Assembly: GCF_026241105.1 (NCBI RefSeq)
Contig: NZ_JAPFFT010000002.1
Coordinates: 124,001 to 188,000, forward strand
DNA: 64,000 nucleotides
Direction: 5' to 3'
DNA from: Arthrobacter rhizophilus
GTDB taxonomy: Bacteria; Actinomycetota; Actinomycetes; Actinomycetales; Micrococcaceae
Positions 9,589 through 18,140 of the stretch are shown here, piece by piece; within the stretch, counting starts at the first letter, position 1; each line of letters starts with the position of its first letter. The position numbers and the translations under genes are program-made. The notes beneath the pieces were generated by a model that was not told the origin of the DNA, made no database searches, and was given only the letters and a program-made list of their open reading frames with translations.

Positions 9589-9846
9589 TTACTTCTTGCC
9601 GCCGAAGCCCTTGAAGCGAGCGTTGAAGCGCTCGACGCGGCCTGCAGAGTCCATGATGCGCTGCTTGCCCGTGTAGAACGGGTGGGACTCCGAGGAGATT
9701 TCGACGTCGATGACCGGGTAAGTGTTGCCGTCTTCCCACTCGATGGTCTTGGAAGAAGACACGGTGGACTTGGTCAGGAACTTGACGCCGGAAGCCAGGT
9801 CGTTGAATACAACAGCTTCGTACTTCGGGTGGATATCAGACTTCAT
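9589..9846 (-). CDS. rpmE2: 50S ribosomal protein L31 type B
   Basis: 85 aa, starting [17 protein letters not shown] and containing [13 protein letters not shown] and RVERFNARF, which are diagnostic of L31. It has no cysteines, so it is the zinc-free type B (C-minus) form that substitutes for zinc-ribbon L31 under zinc limitation in many bacteria. The start is preceded by AAAGG 8 bp upstream (reading the minus strand), and the gene ends in a clear terminator. A hairpin lies in its 5' leader. No AT-rich Zur-type palindrome was seen upstream. Confidence 0.95.
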   Translation of the reverse strand: MKSDIHPKYEAVVFNDLASGVKFLTKSTVSSSKTIEWEDGNTYPVIDVEISSESHPFYTGKQRIMDSAGRVERFNARFKGFGGKK

Positions 9847-9865
9847 AATGGGACCTTTTGCTCAC

Positions 9866-9887
9866 GCAGCTGGATTTTGCCAGCTGC
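9866..9887 (-). promoter_or_regulatory. Hairpin in the rpmE2 5' leader (candidate L31 leader)
   Basis: A perfect 8-bp inverted repeat, GCAGCTGG / CCAGCTGC, with a 6-nt loop ends 19 bp before the rpmE2 ATG, just upstream of the AAAGG ribosome binding site. L31 leader RNAs that mediate autoregulation have been proposed for Actinobacteria from comparative genomics. This hairpin is in the right place, but its match to the published motif was not checked. Confidence 0.45.
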
Positions 9888-10344
9888 CAGGTATGAATGG
9901 ATTCGGTCCGCACACCATGTGCCGTTCAGAGCGGTTTCGCTTGAAAACAGATACCCAGTGCCGGGCCAACAATCCATCATAGCTGAAACGGCACCTCGCG
10001 ACGAACCGACCCAACGGTGGGTGGCGTCACTCTCGGCTGGGGCGGCCACGTACAATCCCGCCAGGACAGCAGCCAAGAAAGCCTCGAAGACGCAGCAACA
10101 GGTGATGACGGGCAGGAACTCTGCGACGGACCGGCAGCGCCCAACAGCCGGCCACGGAGCGGACTCCTTCTTTCCTGAGCGACCGGCTTACGGGCACTTA
10201 CGCGGAAGAAGAAGGGTGTCTCGCTGGAATGCGGACCCATCCCCAGAAGCCTCAAGCATTCCTTCAAGAGCTTTGGGACAATAATCACAACTGTGGAATT
10301 ACTGCCATGTTAGCCCCGGACGCTTTCCGGTTTGAAAGGATCGA

Positions 10345-10548
10345 ATGATGGCTGAGAACCAAGACCGCGGACCCATTGAACTTTCGACGGCCAACCTGGT
10401 CGAGAAGTCTTTCGACTCACTGATCACCAATCCCGAGACCTCCTCCGGGGTGTCCGCAAGTGACTACATGTCAATGATCGCCAGTTCGAACATCGTCAGC
10501 GACAGTTCGAACGTCGTTAGCGATAGCTCCAACATCACTGGGGACTGA
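10345..10548 (+). CDS. Small acidic Ser/Asn-rich protein with 7-residue repeats
   Basis: 67 aa; GAAAGGA lies 7 bp upstream of the ATG. The first half is an ordinary acidic segment. The C-terminus is three copies of a seven-residue unit of the form SSNhhSD (SSNIVSD, SSNVVSD, SSNITGD), with h hydrophobic. The stop codon overlaps the start of the DUF6338-like gene by one base (TGATG), so the two are coupled. No family is recognised. Such repeats can form a small beta-solenoid turn or a disordered adaptor. Codon use is less GC-biased than in flanking chromosomal genes, suggesting acquisition with the next two genes. Confidence 0.65.
   Translation: MMAENQDRGPIELSTANLVEKSFDSLITNPETSSGVSASDYMSMIASSNIVSDSSNVVSDSSNITGD
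10483..10545 (+). repeat. Three 21-bp tandem coding repeats
   Basis: Three consecutive 21-bp units starting AGTTCGAACATCGTC, AGTTCGAACGTCGTT and AGCTCCAACATCACT encode the three C-terminal heptapeptides of the 67-aa protein. The first two differ at only three positions, so they probably arose by recent slippage. Confidence 0.75.
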
Positions 10549-11210
10549 TGCCGGCGTCCGGTCTGGGCGTCCTGGTTTTCCTCGTGGCTGTAGCGCCCGG
10601 CTTCTATTACGAAATCCTCCGACAGCGCCGATTTACACGAGCGAAGGAATCTGCGTTCTTCGAGATCAGTCGCATTCTGGTCGCATCCGTGGTCATTGGA
10701 CTAATCGCCGGGTCGGGCGCCTTTGGCGCATGGGTGTGGGCGGCCCCGAACGAGCCACCCAATGTCGCAGCTCTCCTTCGACATGACCTTCAATACATCG
10801 GCGATCATGTCGCGCTTGTCGTCGGGTCGCTAGTCACCTATCTCGGCGCCAGTGCAGCAATTGCCCATGTCGCCAATGCATTCCACAAACGCGGAGCCGG
10901 GGATTTGATCACAGCCCATTCCCTCTGGCACGAGGTCTTCCGGAATCGGGTCCCTCCTGGACGCAAACCTGTCGCGAGGGTCACTTTGAAATCCGGAGCA
11001 GTCTGGATGGGCAAAGTAGCGAAATATAGCGCAGAGCATGAACTTGCCGACCGCGAGTTGGTGCTCTTTAAACCCATCTACCTCGGCACGGTTTCGACAG
11101 GAAAGTTAGGTCTGACCCATCACGATTCAGTGGTCCTCAGGGGTGCCGAGATTGAGAGCTTTTCGGTAGATTACCCGGGGGCTGATCCTTCAGAGAGCGA
11201 GCCAGAGTGA
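10548..11210 (+). CDS. DUF6338-type membrane protein
   Basis: 220 aa. The N-terminus has a hydrophobic segment followed by GFYYEILRQRR, a second membrane segment near residues 45-65 and a third near 90-112. The remaining soluble domain contains VRVTLKSGAVWMGKV-like and YLGTVSTGKL segments typical of DUF6338 proteins, a family of unknown function with an SH3-like cytoplasmic tail. ATG overlaps the upstream TGA by one base, and the stop overlaps the downstream GTG start by 4 bp, so all three genes are translated as a unit. The DUF assignment comes from pattern memory and should be confirmed. Confidence 0.7.
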   Translation: MPASGLGVLVFLVAVAPGFYYEILRQRRFTRAKESAFFEISRILVASVVIGLIAGSGAFGAWVWAAPNEPPNVAALLRHDLQYIGDHVALVVGSLVTYLGASAAIAHVANAFHKRGAGDLITAHSLWHEVFRNRVPPGRKPVARVTLKSGAVWMGKVAKYSAEHELADRELVLFKPIYLGTVSTGKLGLTHHDSVVLRGAEIESFSVDYPGADPSESEPE

Positions 11211-11979
11211 AAACACCAAGGACCAGCGCAGAGACGATAGATTCCATGAGGGAGCAGCTCTTCTTCCTTCAGGCCTCATGCAAGGCATTCGATGACGGGG
11301 GGACGCGAGAGTCGAAGCGGATCGCTACATCGCTTAGAGTCCTCTTGTATCACACGGCGGACACACCACGCGGGTCGTCACATGCCCTTCTAAGGCTGGC
11401 AGGTGTGCTCGACAGTTTGCTGATCTTGGACAGTGCAGGAGAAGTCGACCTTCCGCGACCAGAGTCAACCTTCACTCTTACCGCAGTCCGCATGAAGGTT
11501 GGCGGGGATCACAAGACTTTCGACAACTCCTTCGCTCCGAAGTTCGACGAAGACGGCCCCTATGCGCAGCCGGAACCCAGCGTGCAGATCCGCGCCCTCC
11601 TCCAGGGCGGAAGGCCGGAAGGGCTCCAGGCCTGCACGTACCGTTCGACAGGTGGTGGACGCAGACTGTCATTAATGGCCCGAAGGGCCAGAAGTTCAGC
11701 AGGAAGACCCTCGTTCTGGCAGTTGCCAATCAGGACGGCGGGGCGCATGTCGACCCCACACTCAATGCTGACTACTACGAGCTGACCAGGCTCAATTCCT
11801 TGGAAGTCTATGCAGGCGGCGACAGGGAACAGATGTATTTATCGTGGGGAAGCCCGGATCCCGAAGCACCCGATGCGGAGTTGACGTCCGCAGGCTCTCC
11901 CGTCCCCGCGTCGCTGAGGCAGATTGCATGGCAACTGGTCAGAAGTCTAGAGGGACGCTATCCGCAGTTCATAGCGTGA
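11207..11979 (+). pseudogene. Conserved hypothetical protein, frameshifted
   Basis: The first frame (GTG 11207, overlapping the DUF6338 stop by 4 bp) codes MKTPRTSAETIDSMREQLFF and reads well to about 11630. Coding then continues one base back: the frame from 11638 to the TGA at 11977 reads PFDRWWTQTV, RKTLVLAVANQDGGAHVDP and IAWQLVRSLEGRYPQFIA. Those blocks are the conserved C-terminus of a widespread family of unknown function. A single-base deletion near 11625-11638, or a sequencing error there, explains the break. Together the frames would give about 257 aa. It is the third gene of the accessory operon. Confidence 0.75.
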
Positions 11980-12177
11980 GAGCCCGGGCATTGCTTGCCG
12001 CCCGGTAAAGGATCGGCTGACGGTCACCACAGGTGAGCCGTTAGTGAATTACAGACTATTGCGGGAGTCGCGGAGCATACTCGTGTCCCGCGAAGGTGTG
12101 CCGAACCCGGCGGGCCGCAAACCGATCTCCCGGGACCGACTGGGGTCGCCACGACGTACTTCTCCGAAGGAGCGAAG

Positions 12178-12411
12178 CTACTGGGGCCCAGCCTCGTGAA
12201 TCCTCCAGCCTTCGGCCGGCGTGTAGGCCGCGAGGACGGGGCCCTCGCCAAAGGCGGGACTTAGTCCGTGGGCATACCGCAAGACAGCTGAGGTGCAATG
12301 CAAACCCTGCAGAACATCTTTCGCCCTGGGTAGAGCGTCGCCAAAACTAGCGCACTGGATAAGGGAACGACCAGCAGCCTGGTCGGTCACGTATTCCACG
12401 AAGTACGCCAT
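12178..12411 (-). CDS. Small conserved-looking hypothetical protein
   Basis: 77 aa from the ATG at 12411 (MAYFVEYVTDQAAG); another ATG at 12423 adds four residues. Content is protein-like: alternating hydrophobic and charged residues, FGDALPRAKDVLQGL, then SAVLRYAHGLSP and FGEGPVLAAYTPAEGW. The open frame extends upstream to 12654, but that part is Cys/Arg-rich and unlike a protein. No ribosome binding site is obvious. It lies alone between the accessory operon and the tRNA remnant. Function unknown. Confidence 0.45.
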   Translation of the reverse strand: MAYFVEYVTDQAAGRSLIQCASFGDALPRAKDVLQGLHCTSAVLRYAHGLSPAFGEGPVLAAYTPAEGWRIHEAGPQ

Positions 12412-12654
12412 GGGCGGAAGCATGACACACCCGTCAAAGCCGGAATAGAGCCTTAAGTCACAGCTGTGGACGTCGTTGATGCAGCCTCTGGAGATCACAT
12501 GCAGCACGGACGTCTCCGGACTCATTCCCTGACGCCCGCCACGGCGGGAAAAGCCACCAACGTTACTAATGAGATGGGTCGTGGACATGCCACAAAGATG
12601 TCCACAAATAGGCCATAACCCGCGTAATTTCAGGGTTTTTGGTACCCACCTCAT

Positions 12655-13057
12655 ATATCAACTTTGGTCCCACGGAGTTCATGTGGTCGTACCAGACACT
12701 GTTAAGAAAGGAGATGGGTGCTCCCTAGGCAGAATCTTCCCTGCGTGCTGGACCGGGAAAACACATGCCCGAGGTGGGACTCGAACCGCATTCCAACCCT
12801 TGCAGACACTGGTAACTCCCGAAAGCATGCCGAGTACGGCCCAGTCCGGCGGGAAGAGTGTGCACCTTTGTGCACACCCCGTTTTTGGCGAAGGTGGAAG
12901 CCGCGCTGAATGCCGTCGTCGTCAGCTTCGGCGGAACAATCAAACGGGTTTGCCGAGGCGGTCTAGGCAGTCGTTGAGGTCCGAGCGGGTGTATATCCAG
13001 TCCAAGGGTTCGGCCGTGCTGTTGTAACGGCGATCGTCCTGTTTGGGAAGGAGTCCA
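12655..13057. other. Intergenic stretch with no convincing gene
   Basis: Frames here are short, or rich in Cys and Arg, and look non-coding. The one recognisable element is the tRNA 3'-end-like segment at 12766-12787. The flanking sequence is less GC-rich than the surrounding chromosome. Confidence 0.5.
12766..12787 (-). other. tRNA 3'-end remnant (possible attachment site)
   Basis: On the minus strand the segment reads GGTTCGAGTCCCACCTCGGG followed by CA, i.e. a T-loop, the 3' strand of the T-stem, an acceptor strand and an A discriminator. The 5' T-stem strand does not pair well (ATGCG opposite CCCAC), and no GCCCGAG acceptor partner occurs about 70 bp upstream, so this is not a complete tRNA. 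Duplicated tRNA 3' ends are typical left-over att sites of integrative elements. Confidence 0.5.
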
Positions 13058-13774
13058 TTAGATGGCCGCAGTTCCAACTGTGACCCCGCCGCAGACGTAG
13101 AGCGTCTGCCCGGTCACAAAGCCCGCGCGTTCGTCGAGGAAGTAGGCGGCGGCTTGGGCCACATCTTCTGGGGTGCCCATGCGCCTTACTGGGATGCCGT
13201 CGATGATGGCCCTAGTGCGAGGGCTGTCGCTCGGGTTCGCCTTGGCGAACAGATCTGTCGTGATTGGCCCGGGACCGATCGCGTTGGCGGTGATTCCGGA
13301 GGCGCCCAGCTCCAACGCCCAGACCCGGGTGAGCCCGATCAGTCCGGCCTTGGTGGAGGCATACGCCGAGCGGAGTTCTTTGCCCAGAGCCGCTCGCGAG
13401 GAAATGGTCACGATCCGTCCGAAGCCAGACTCCTTCATGCCGGGCATCAGCGCTTGGGTGCACTGCATGGCGCAGCGGAGGTTCAGCGCCCATGCGCGGG
13501 TCAATTCGTCAAGGGACTGCTCCTCCGCTGAACCGGGGAAGACTGCTCCAACGTTGTTGACTATGCTGGTGATCGGTCCGCCTTCAAGTGCGTCTTCCAA
13601 GGCTTGGGCGGTGGAGGCGGTATCGGAGAGATCGGCAAGAATGCCGTCGCCGATGCGGTCGATGACGACGACCTCGAGGCCGTCTTGCCGGCAGCGTTCG
13701 GCGATGGCGGCGCCGATGCCCGATGAACCTCCCGTCACCAGAACACGTCGCGGGGCTTGCATTTGGTCAGTCAT
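13058..13774 (-). CDS. SDR family NAD(P)-dependent oxidoreductase
   Basis: 238 aa classical short-chain dehydrogenase. The cofactor motif TGGSSGIGAAIAE is at residues 14-26, NNVG near 88, the catalytic Ser in ISSRAAL, and YASTKAG provides the Tyr/Lys pair. The C-terminus keeps GPGPITTDLF and YVCGGVTVG. It is the last gene of the leftward run PadR-sulfatase-MFS-GH3-small protein-SDR, 158 bp after the small protein. In that context an oxidised sugar or aglycone is a plausible substrate, but the sequence does not define it. Confidence 0.9.
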   Translation of the reverse strand: MTDQMQAPRRVLVTGGSSGIGAAIAERCRQDGLEVVVIDRIGDGILADLSDTASTAQALEDALEGGPITSIVNNVGAVFPGSAEEQSLDELTRAWALNLRCAMQCTQALMPGMKESGFGRIVTISSRAALGKELRSAYASTKAGLIGLTRVWALELGASGITANAIGPGPITTDLFAKANPSDSPRTRAIIDGIPVRRMGTPEDVAQAAAYFLDERAGFVTGQTLYVCGGVTVGTAAI

Positions 13775-13932
13775 TACATGGTTCCTATCGGGGTTACTGG
13801 GGAGCCGAATCCGTTGCCATACCGCCGGCCTAGGTGGCGAAATGCGTCAGCGAAGTTGAGTTTGAACAACGTGTCGAGTATCTGGACGAAGGCACTTTGA
13901 GTTTGGATGTCGTGATCCCTTGCGGCTCTGGC

Positions 13933-14157
13933 CTATTGGTGTTGCTGCCGGATCAGTCCGAAAGGCACTGCCGGATCGGCCCTAACGGTGTACTTGCCGG
14001 GACCGGTTCGCGTGATCATCATTCCTGTCTGGTGGCGCGTCGCAGCGCCCTGGACCTCGGCGATTGCGTCGTCAAGCGCCCGGTCAACCTTTGAAGCGTG
14101 GTCGACCCTGACCTCCAACATTCCGGGTGATAATTCCAACGAAGACGATCCTGTCAT
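13933..14157 (-). CDS. Small protein coupled to the GH3 gene
   Basis: 74 aa (MTGSSSLELSPGMLEVRVDH). Its ATG overlaps the TGA of the GH3 gene by 4 bp (ATGA), a strong sign that it is real and translationally coupled. The sequence ASKVDRALDDAIAEVQ...TRRG-like turn...KYTVRADPAVPFGL suggests a compact alpha/beta fold. I recall similar 65-75-aa proteins in Arthrobacter relatives, but they have no assigned function. No signal peptide or metal motif is visible. Confidence 0.7.
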   Translation of the reverse strand: MTGSSSLELSPGMLEVRVDHASKVDRALDDAIAEVQGAATRHQTGMMITRTGPGKYTVRADPAVPFGLIRQQHQ

Positions 14158-16634
14158 GGTGCGAGGACCACTGAGGCGGTGGATTGCAGGTCCGTTACCG
14201 AAAAGCCGGCGTGGAGTTGATATGTGCCGGCCTCGTAAGTCCATCCTTTGTCCCAGTAGGCGAGCAGCCTGGTGGGCACGTTCACCACCTCAGAGACGGT
14301 TTCGCCTGGTTCGGCCCAGACTGGCCTGGAGGCGACGAGCCAGCGGACGGGGCGGTCTACGGTTGAGCCGGGTTTTTCGGCGTAGATCTGTACAACTTGT
14401 TTGCCGGGGCGGTTGCCGGTGTTGGTCAGGGATACGGTTACGGGTACTGCGCCGCCCGGCGAGGAAGCGGCCGGGGCATCGGCGCTGTCGAGCGTCCAGG
14501 TGGTGTAGCCGAGGCCGTAGCCGAATTCGTAGGCGGGTGTCGCTCCGGTCTTGAGCCAGGCGCGGTAGCCGATGTGGATGCCTTCGTCGTAGCGGAGTTT
14601 GCCGTCGGTGTCGGGCGTGGTGTTGATGACCGGGAGGGTGCCCTGGGTGGCGGGCCAGGTAGTAGGGAGCCGGCCGCCGGGTTCGGTGTGGCCGGTGAGG
14701 ATATCCGTGAGGGCGTGGCCGAATTCCTGACCGCCGAAGTAGCCGATCAGGGTGGCCGCGACTTCGTGGCGCCATGGCATCAGGACCGGAGAGCCGGCGT
14801 TGACGATCACGATCGTACGGCGGTTGGCGGCTGCGACGGCATGGACCAGGCGGTCCTGCAGTCCCGGCAGGTCAAGGGTGGCGCGGTCGTAGCCTTCTGA
14901 CTCGACACGGGAGTTGGTGCCGACCACGACGACGGCAACGTCGGCTTCCCGGGCTGCGCGGGCAGCGTCGATGATGAGCCGTTCGGGGTCGGAGTTGTCG
15001 GCCTCGGTGCCGATGGTGATGCTGAGGGCGTTGGCCAGTGCACCGGTGCGGTTTGCGATGTCGAGTTCGATGCGGACTCTAAGGGGCGTGCCCGCGGTGA
15101 CTTGCACGGGGATGGTTTCGGAGGGTGGGGCGAGGAAGGCGGCGCCCAGGTCCGTGCCGGTGGGAACGATTGTGGCCTCGTGCCTGAGCTGGCCATCGAT
15201 GTAGATGCGGCCGTGGCCTGCGGTCGCGAAACCGAGGTGGATGCTGCCGGTTTCATTCGGCGCGTACGTGGTCTCGAAACGGACCATGGATGTCTCCGCG
15301 ATCGGCGCGTCTCCGCCGAACCAGACCAGCGCCGTGGATCGGCGGTCCTCGGCGAACAGCTCGCTGCCGTCCGCGCCCAGGAACGCGACCCGAAGCCCGG
15401 GTTTTCCGGTGGCCGGGTTGGTCAGCTGCTCCAGGGGAAGCTCGGCGACGCCTTCCTGGACCACGGCTCCGACATTGTACGTGACCTTGTCCGCCCCGAA
15501 TGCGGCGCGGATCCCGTCGAGCGGGGTGACGACCTTTTCGGGCAGGACCGTGGCTGACCCGCCGCCTTGCGTGCGGGCTTGCAGGGCGTTGTGTCCGATC
15601 ACCGCGATCCTGCCGATCCCGCCCGGGTCCAGCGGCAGCACACCGTCATTCTTCACCATCACTGTGCCGGCTGCGGAGGCCTCGCGGGCTAACGCGGTCG
15701 GATCCTCCCGGTCCACCGGCTCAGCCTGCACGGGATCAAAACCTTCCAGCGCGCCGACCCGGGCGGCGAGCTGCAGGATCCGCAGGACTTTCCGGTCGAT
15801 GCTGGACTCTGCGACCTCCCCGGCCCGAACTGCGGCGACGAGCCCTTCTCCCCACGGCCCGTCAGGACCAGGCATGACCAAGTCCTGGGAGGCGTTGGCG
15901 GAGTCGATGCTGCGCACGGCCGTCCAGTCGCTGATGACCACGCCGTCGAATCCCCATTCGCTGTTCAGGGGCGTTTCCAGCAGGTCGTTTTCCGTGGCGG
16001 TGGCGCCATTGATGGAGTTGTAGGCGCTCATCACTAGCCACGCATTCGATTCGACGATCGCTTTTTCGAAGGCGAGCAGGTACAGCTCGCGGAGGGGACG
16101 TTCGTCGACCAGGACGTCCACGGTGAACCGGTCCGTCTCGGAGTCGTTGGCCACATAGTGCTTGGGCGTCGCGCCCACGCCGTTGCGTTGCAGACCGGCC
16201 ACATAGGCCGCTGCGAGTTCGGCCGTCAGTACGGGATCCTCGCTGAACGCTTCAAAGTGGCGCCCTCCCAGGGGGGAGCGGTGCAGGTTGATCGTCGGAC
16301 CGAGCACGACGTCGACGCCCTTGCGGCGGGCTTCGACCGCGGATGCGGCGCCGAGGCGGTCGGCAATGGCGGGGTCCCAACTGGAACTGATGGCAGTGGC
16401 GGAGGGGAAGTTCATGGAGGGTTGACGCTCGTCCCATACCTCTCCACGCACGCCACTGGGGCCGTCGGAGACCAGCATGCGGCGCAGCCCGATCTTCGGC
16501 ACGGGCCAGGTGGTCCAGAAATCGCGTCCGGTGAGAAGCTGGATCTTCTCCTCCAGGGTCAACTGGGTCAACAGGGCGTGCAGATGTTGGCCTGTCGTGA
16601 GTTCCGGCGACTCGTTTGGGGTGAGGGCTTCCAT
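14154..16634 (-). CDS. Glycoside hydrolase family 3 beta-glycosidase with PA14 insertion
   Basis: 826 aa from the ATG at 16634, chosen because AGGAGAACC lies immediately upstream; the longer open frame to 16793 lacks support. The GH3 N-terminal TIM barrel has the substrate-binding KHYVANDSETDR (K158, H159) and the catalytic nucleophile D236 in VVISDWTAV. The GH3 C-terminal domain is interrupted around residues 390-540 by a PA14-like segment (GSIHLGFATAGHGRIYIDG), and a fibronectin-III-like domain ends the protein. There is no signal peptide, so it acts on imported oligosaccharides or glycosides. It sits between an MFS transporter and a small coupled gene in a sulfatase operon, suggesting it cleaves the desulfated glycoside. 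Confidence 0.93.
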   Translation of the reverse strand: MEALTPNESPELTTGQHLHALLTQLTLEEKIQLLTGRDFWTTWPVPKIGLRRMLVSDGPSGVRGEVWDERQPSMNFPSATAISSSWDPAIADRLGAASAVEARRKGVDVVLGPTINLHRSPLGGRHFEAFSEDPVLTAELAAAYVAGLQRNGVGATPKHYVANDSETDRFTVDVLVDERPLRELYLLAFEKAIVESNAWLVMSAYNSINGATATENDLLETPLNSEWGFDGVVISDWTAVRSIDSANASQDLVMPGPDGPWGEGLVAAVRAGEVAESSIDRKVLRILQLAARVGALEGFDPVQAEPVDREDPTALAREASAAGTVMVKNDGVLPLDPGGIGRIAVIGHNALQARTQGGGSATVLPEKVVTPLDGIRAAFGADKVTYNVGAVVQEGVAELPLEQLTNPATGKPGLRVAFLGADGSELFAEDRRSTALVWFGGDAPIAETSMVRFETTYAPNETGSIHLGFATAGHGRIYIDGQLRHEATIVPTGTDLGAAFLAPPSETIPVQVTAGTPLRVRIELDIANRTGALANALSITIGTEADNSDPERLIIDAARAAREADVAVVVVGTNSRVESEGYDRATLDLPGLQDRLVHAVAAANRRTIVIVNAGSPVLMPWRHEVAATLIGYFGGQEFGHALTDILTGHTEPGGRLPTTWPATQGTLPVINTTPDTDGKLRYDEGIHIGYRAWLKTGATPAYEFGYGLGYTTWTLDSADAPAASSPGGAVPVTVSLTNTGNRPGKQVVQIYAEKPGSTVDRPVRWLVASRPVWAEPGETVSEVVNVPTRLLAYWDKGWTYEAGTYQLHAGFSVTDLQSTASVVLAP

Positions 16635-16700
16635 GGTTCTCCTGGTAGTGATCGTGTGGTGCCGTCGGCAAGCGGCAACGTATTGGGCGGGGGGCTTTAG

Positions 16701-16723
16701 CCGGGAGGCTGAGCTCCTCCCGG
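16701..16723. terminator. Intercistronic hairpin between MFS and GH3 genes
   Basis: A perfect 8-bp stem CCGGGAGG / CCTCCCGG with a 7-nt loop lies between the MFS stop and the GH3 ribosome binding site. There is no U-run on the leftward transcript, so it is more likely an mRNA-stabilising or attenuating element than a full terminator. Confidence 0.5.
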
Positions 16724-16731
16724 GGCCGGTC

Positions 16732-18090
16732 TTACGCCTGGAGTAGGGCTTCCTGACGGCGCTGCTCGAGCGTGTCACGGACACGGATGACATCCCGCGG
16801 GTAGTAGAAGTAGAGAGCTGTCAGGACTGCTGCGTTGACCAGCATGAGGACGACCAGGGTCCAGAGGAATACCGACTGGATACCGAGTGTCGCGGCAAGG
16901 GCGCCGGCCCCGAGCGAGAAGACGGCCCAGCCAATTGTCTCGAACACGGTCAGGAAGATCGCAAAGGCCTGGCCGCGGAGTTCCGGCAATACCACGGCGG
17001 CGACGATGGGTCGGTTGGCGGGCGGGTTGGCGCCTTGGGCAAATCCGAGAAGTGCCCAGAATGCGCCGTAGATGCTGATGTTGTCATAGTGGAACTGGGT
17101 TGCGAAGAAAGCAACGGCGGCGAAAAGGACCTGGGCCCCTTGCAGGTAGGCTACCCGGCCACGGTCGGGCAGGATCCGGTCCAGAAGAGCCATCAGCCAC
17201 CCCCCGCCCACCGTGCCGGCGAAATAACCCAGGCCGAACGGCACCAAAACGATCGCAGCGACCGCGTTCGTGAAGCCCCGCTCGACGACGAGGAACTGGA
17301 TGCCGAAGATCGCAAGGAGGAGATGGCCTGAGAGCAATCGCGAAAACATCATGACGGAGAAGCTCGGGACGCGGAACAACGAGAGGACCGAGCGTATGGT
17401 GACTTTCGGGGCCAGATGCTCGCGGCCTGCAAGATCGGCAAGTTGTTTTTCCGAGGCGCCCACCCCGGGGTCCCCGAGGAATAGGGTCACCAAGAGGCCG
17501 GCCAGAATGCAGATGCCGCCAATGGTCCACATGCCGAACCGCCAGCCATCAGTGATGCCCGTGAACAATGCGATCAGCGGGGCAATAAAAGAGGTGATGA
17601 GGCTCATGAACCCGTAGAAGTATCCGGCCGCCTTGCCCCGGTGGCTGTCATCGAAGGAGTCGGCAATGATTGCGTTGGCGATCGGGCTTCCGCCGATGAT
17701 GGACGCTGACATTAGCGTGTTGAATATCAGGAGCTGGACGAAATCGTTGGAAAAACCGGCTGCGATGCCGAAAACTCCGCCAGTTAAGGTGGTTGCAATC
17801 AAGGCGTTGCGGCGGCCAATCTTCCCCGCGAGCCATGCCCATGCTGGTCCGGCCGGGACCGAAGCGAGCTTTCCGAGGGCCGCAAGCAGGCCGAGGTGGC
17901 TGCTCTGCAGTTTCAGTGCGCTTGCGATGGTCGGGAAGAGGGTGGCGCTGAGGCCGGCCTCCGTGTTGTCCACGACAGTGACTCCGGTGAGGACTGCGAG
18001 GTTCCGCCAGCGGCCAGGTACCGTGCTGGCTTGATCGGCTCCCTCTGTGGGAGAAGCCGTGGAGAGTGCGAGGCCGGGATTGGTGTTCAT
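16732..18090 (-). CDS. MFS transporter
   Basis: 452 aa with about twelve hydrophobic helices. The first half contains LAGKIGRRNALIATT, the MFS loop 2-3 signature (G-x-x-x-D/G-R-x-G-R-R type), and the conserved ADSFDDSHRGKAAGYFYG segment before helix 5. The profile matches the sugar/organic-anion porters that flank glycoside operons. It lies 50 bp after the sulfatase gene and 97 bp before the GH3 gene on the same strand, so it is the likely importer for the sulfated or glycosidic substrate of this operon. Specificity cannot be read from sequence. Confidence 0.9.
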   Translation of the reverse strand: MNTNPGLALSTASPTEGADQASTVPGRWRNLAVLTGVTVVDNTEAGLSATLFPTIASALKLQSSHLGLLAALGKLASVPAGPAWAWLAGKIGRRNALIATTLTGGVFGIAAGFSNDFVQLLIFNTLMSASIIGGSPIANAIIADSFDDSHRGKAAGYFYGFMSLITSFIAPLIALFTGITDGWRFGMWTIGGICILAGLLVTLFLGDPGVGASEKQLADLAGREHLAPKVTIRSVLSLFRVPSFSVMMFSRLLSGHLLLAIFGIQFLVVERGFTNAVAAIVLVPFGLGYFAGTVGGGWLMALLDRILPDRGRVAYLQGAQVLFAAVAFFATQFHYDNISIYGAFWALLGFAQGANPPANRPIVAAVVLPELRGQAFAIFLTVFETIGWAVFSLGAGALAATLGIQSVFLWTLVVLMLVNAAVLTALYFYYPRDVIRVRDTLEQRRQEALLQA

Positions 18091-18140
18091 GGAATTTGGT
18101 CCTGTCTACATTGTCAGGCTGGGGTGTCTTGGCTGGGATG

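Noticed and set aside
9847..9990. Zur box upstream of rpmE2
   Set aside because: Type B L31 genes are often zinc-regulated, but no AT-rich TGATAATNATTATCA-like palindrome is visible here.
11600..11660. Programmed ribosomal frameshift in the third gene of the accessory operon
   Set aside because: No slippery heptamer or adjacent strong hairpin is evident; a one-base deletion or sequencing error is simpler.
12715..12850. A complete tRNA gene on the minus strand
   Set aside because: Only the 3' end matches; the acceptor 5' strand, D-arm and a paired T-stem are missing.
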